DNA from: Haloferacaceae archaeon
Lineage (GTDB): Archaea; Halobacteriota; Halobacteria; Halobacteriales; Haloferacaceae
Assembly (NCBI GenBank): GCA_003554115.1
Contig: PWFE01000140.1
Span: 1 to 5,599 of the forward strand
DNA: 5,599 nucleotides
Direction of reading: 5' to 3'
Shown: in pieces, positions 5,546 to 5,599 of the stretch
Numbering within the stretch: the first letter of the stretch is position 1
How the letters are laid out: each line of letters begins with the position of its first letter
Program-made: the position numbers and the translations under genes
The notes under the pieces: generated by a model
Told to the model about the DNA's origin: nothing
The model's input: only the letters and a program-made list of their open reading frames with translations
The model's database searches: none

Positions 5546-5575
5546 AATGCAGACAAAACACACGCGAGATTGCAA

Positions 5576-5599
5576 GGCCGTTCAATCCGGCCGGCACTC
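5576..5599 (+). other. tRNA T-arm-like sequence at the window edge
   Basis: GGCCG-TTCAATC-CGGCC (5576-5592) has a perfect 5-bp stem closing a 7-base loop that fits the TTCRANY consensus of the tRNA T-loop, and the next seven bases (GGCACTC) are where a 3' acceptor strand would lie. However no matching 5' acceptor strand (GAGTGCC or wobble form), D-arm or anticodon arm is found upstream at tRNA spacing. It may be a tRNA 3'-end fragment, as left at integration sites, or a chance hairpin. Confidence 0.3.

Noticed and set aside
5308..5556. 82-codon minus-strand frame in the right-hand gene-free region
   Set aside because: No motif, no suitable promoter or ribosome site, and composition unlike the acidic genes of this window.
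5526..5599. A complete tRNA gene ending at the window edge
   Set aside because: The T-arm fits, but no 5' strand pairs with GGCACTC at 70-90 bases upstream, and D-arm and anticodon arm are absent; allowing an intron did not give a convincing acceptor strand either.
5542..5599. Start of a plus-strand gene at ATG 5542 or 5547
   Set aside because: Fewer than 20 codons are visible, the products match nothing I know, and the region overlaps hairpins and the T-arm-like sequence.
1..5599. CRISPR array
   Set aside because: The only regular repeats are the five ORBs, whose spacing is uneven and whose orientation flips around the AT-rich element.

Overview
The window looks haloarchaeal (class Halobacteria). 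The proteins are acidic, GTC/GAC-rich codons are frequent, genes start with little or no leader, and the window holds an archaeal TATA-binding protein and an Orc1/Cdc6 initiator. The Cdc6 is of the type that starts LFTREDPIFANKELLEI, which is usual for secondary haloarchaeal origins (extra chromosomal origins, megaplasmids). With an integrase and an extra-looking TBP nearby, a secondary replicon or an integrated plasmid is plausible, but the window alone cannot decide this.

Layout, left to right. (1) 2-982 (+): a tyrosine recombinase whose first residues lie outside the window. (2) 983-1169: a short spacer with no recognisable gene. (3) 1170-2426 (+): a 418-residue protein of unknown name with a PD-(D/E)xK nuclease-like signature (D70, E97-x-K99, Q115) and a possible winged-helix C-terminus. 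(4) 2427-3122: a replication origin. Three origin recognition boxes (ORBs) on the left face two on the right in opposite orientation, across a very AT-rich unwinding region at about 2756-2860. (5) 3123-4325 (+): the Orc1/Cdc6 initiator, whose start codon lies 9 bases after the last ORB. (6) 4413-4973 (-): a complete two-repeat TBP, convergent with cdc6 and preceded by four TATA-like elements. (7) 4974-5599: about 600 bases without a convincing gene, holding small palindromes, a repeat of a motif seen at the tbp promoter, a very small candidate reading frame with Cys/His residues, an inverted repeat, and at the extreme right a sequence that folds as a tRNA T-arm.

How it fits together: Cdc6 would bind the ORBs and open the AT-rich element, and the position of the last ORB suggests that Cdc6 represses its own gene. 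The nuclease-like gene directly left of the origin has no known role that I can name; an origin-linked maintenance, replication or defence function is a hypothesis from position only. The TBP gives the replicon its own basal transcription factor. The integrase at the left edge and the T-arm-like sequence at the right edge raise the possibility that this is part of an element that integrates at tRNA genes.
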